NCBI GenBank assembly: GCA_001969505.1 | Contig: LSSK01001043.1 | Location: 1-16,087, forward strand | Length of the DNA stretch: 16,087 nucleotides | Origin: Zancudomyces culisetae | Taxonomy: Eukaryota; Kickxellomycota; Harpellomycetes; Harpellales; Legeriomycetaceae | Direction: 5' to 3' | Shown here: positions 15,261-16,087 of the stretch, one piece after another | Numbering within the stretch: the first letter of the stretch is position 1 | Layout of the letters: every line of letters begins with the position of its first letter | Program-made: the position numbers and the translations under genes | Notes under the pieces: generated by a model | Database searches by the model: none | Seen by the model: the letters and a program-made list of their open reading frames with translations, nothing else | Told to the model about the DNA's origin: nothing

Positions 15261-16087
15261 TTAACATGACCGCTTCACTTTTTTATACCCTCCAGTCCTA
15301 TACTGACAAAACTCAATTAAATATTTATCATTTACTTCTTTCGCAATCCTCATGATTGATCTCCTGTGCACAGTTACATCAGCACCATGTTTAATCAACA
15401 GTTTGATTATTTCCTCATTTTCCTGCTCGATGGCCTCCTTCAACCCATAATCCCGGTTTAGCACCAAATTTGGATCACTTTTAAACAAAAGTTTCAACAT
15501 TTCCAGATTATCGTTTTTACAAGCCTGGATTATTCCACTTTCACTTCCACTTTCTATTTTTGCTCCCTTTTCAAGCAATAATTTCAGGATTTCCAAATAG
15601 TTGCCCTTGCATGCCCAGAGAACATAGTTGGAATTGTTAAATCCCAAGGAAACAGTATATTTTAAAAGCAACATAACTGCTTCTATATTGTTTTCTTCAA
15701 TGGCGGATCTAAGATAAAATGAACTATTACTAATTTCTGGACAGTAGAAAAGTAATAGTTCCAATATTTCAGTATCATCTAGAATGGAATACCCTAGAAA
15801 AAATGTTTTATCTCTTAACTTTGCGCCATATTGCAATAACAGTCTGATTATTTCAATATTATTTGTGTAGAGTGCCGCAATTATAGCTATATAGTCATCT
15901 TTAACACTTATTCCATTCTCCAAAAATAATTGCACCATTTCGAAATTTTCATTTTTTATTGCAAATTTCAATAGTTCAGGATCATTGTTGAGATCGATCT
16001 TGTAAGCTAGTAGGAGTTTCAAAATTTCAATATTATTTGCTCTAGCTGCTTCCTTTATACCATTTACCAAATCACTATTCTGGATAG
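15261..16087 (-). CDS. Divergent ankyrin-repeat protein, 5'-truncated by the window edge
   Basis: On the minus strand 274 codons are open from the right edge to TAA at 15263-15261. No upstream stop or ATG precedes the first repeat in the window, so the start lies outside it. The TTG at 16070 is not a credible start. About eight repeats with a period near 29-30 residues follow one pattern: Ala-x-x-x-x-(N/D)-x-E-(I/M)-(L/V)-x-L-L-L-x-x-(G/x)-(A/x). Examples are NNIEILKLLLAY, NNIEIIRLLLQYGAKL, GNYLEILKLLLEKGAKI and ENEEIIKLLIKHGADV. The usual TPLH segment is missing throughout. The last unit is degenerate and acts as a cap, followed by a basic tail ending KKVKRSC. Ankyrin repeats bind proteins. 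No catalytic or targeting domain is visible, so the specific role is unknown. Any N-terminal domain would be off-window. Confidence 0.85.
   Translation of the reverse strand, partial: IQNSDLVNGIKEAARANNIEILKLLLAYKIDLNNDPELLKFAIKNENFEMVQLFLENGISVKDDYIAIIAALYTNNIEIIRLLLQYGAKLRDKTFFLGYSILDDTEILELLLFYCPEISNSSFYLRSAIEENNIEAVMLLLKYTVSLGFNNSNYVLWACKGNYLEILKLLLEKGAKIESGSESGIIQACKNDNLEMLKLLFKSDPNLVLNRDYGLKEAIEQENEEIIKLLIKHGADVTVHRRSIMRIAKEVNDKYLIEFCQYRTGGYKKVKRSC

Noticed and set aside
16068-16070. TTG as the start codon of the ankyrin-repeat protein
   Set aside because: The frame stays open to the window edge and TTG falls at the start of a repeat; the true start lies off-window.
1-16087. tRNA, rRNA, CRISPR arrays and transposon open frames
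   Set aside because: I looked for B-box-like GGTTCRANYCC sequences, regularly spaced repeats and transposase or reverse-transcriptase motifs and saw none that held up.

Overview
The window looks like nuclear DNA of an AT-rich fungus. It has short spliceosomal introns with GTAAGT donors, convergent and divergent single genes rather than operons, an Ndc1-type nuclear-pore/spindle-pole membrane protein, a PAF-acetylhydrolase-family enzyme, secreted Pro/Thr-rich and GPI-anchored proteins, and an ankyrin-repeat protein. The long reading frames carry no in-frame TGA or other stop, so the code is standard. The lineage cannot be fixed from sequence alone. An early-diverging (zygomycete or zoosporic) fungus is my guess.

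Layout, left to right. (1) Positions 1-4415, minus strand: one uninterrupted reading frame of 1471 codons that runs off the left edge. It has no stop inside the window, so it is easy to miss. Its N-terminus resembles the TAN region of Tel1/ATM kinases. (2) 4416-6746: a 2.3 kb divergent intergenic region with simple repeats and a G-rich tract. (3) 6747-7337, plus: a small secreted protein with possible Kex2 sites, a Pro10 run and a Thr-rich tail. (4) 7338-8243: a low-complexity spacer with a perfect short-loop G-quadruplex motif. (5) 8244-10080, plus: a three-exon NDC1 gene encoding 539 residues. (6) 10077-11933, minus: a PAF-acetylhydrolase-like lipase whose stop codon overlaps the NDC1 stop. 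(7) 11934-13619: an AT-rich spacer with an inverted repeat and a second G-quadruplex motif. (8) 13620-14669, minus: a chymotrypsin-fold protein with a signal peptide and a C-terminal GPI-type tail. Two of its three catalytic residues are replaced, and a single in-frame TGA in the readthrough-prone context TGA-CTA interrupts it. (9) 14670-15260: a spacer. (10) 15261 to the right edge, minus: the C-terminal part of a divergent ankyrin-repeat protein.

The genes do not form an obvious pathway. The most interesting points are the interrupted protease homologue, where readthrough could switch a soluble form to a membrane-anchored one; the unannotated giant Tel1-like frame; and the spread of 6-bp-period repeats encoding alternating dipeptides in the three large conserved genes.
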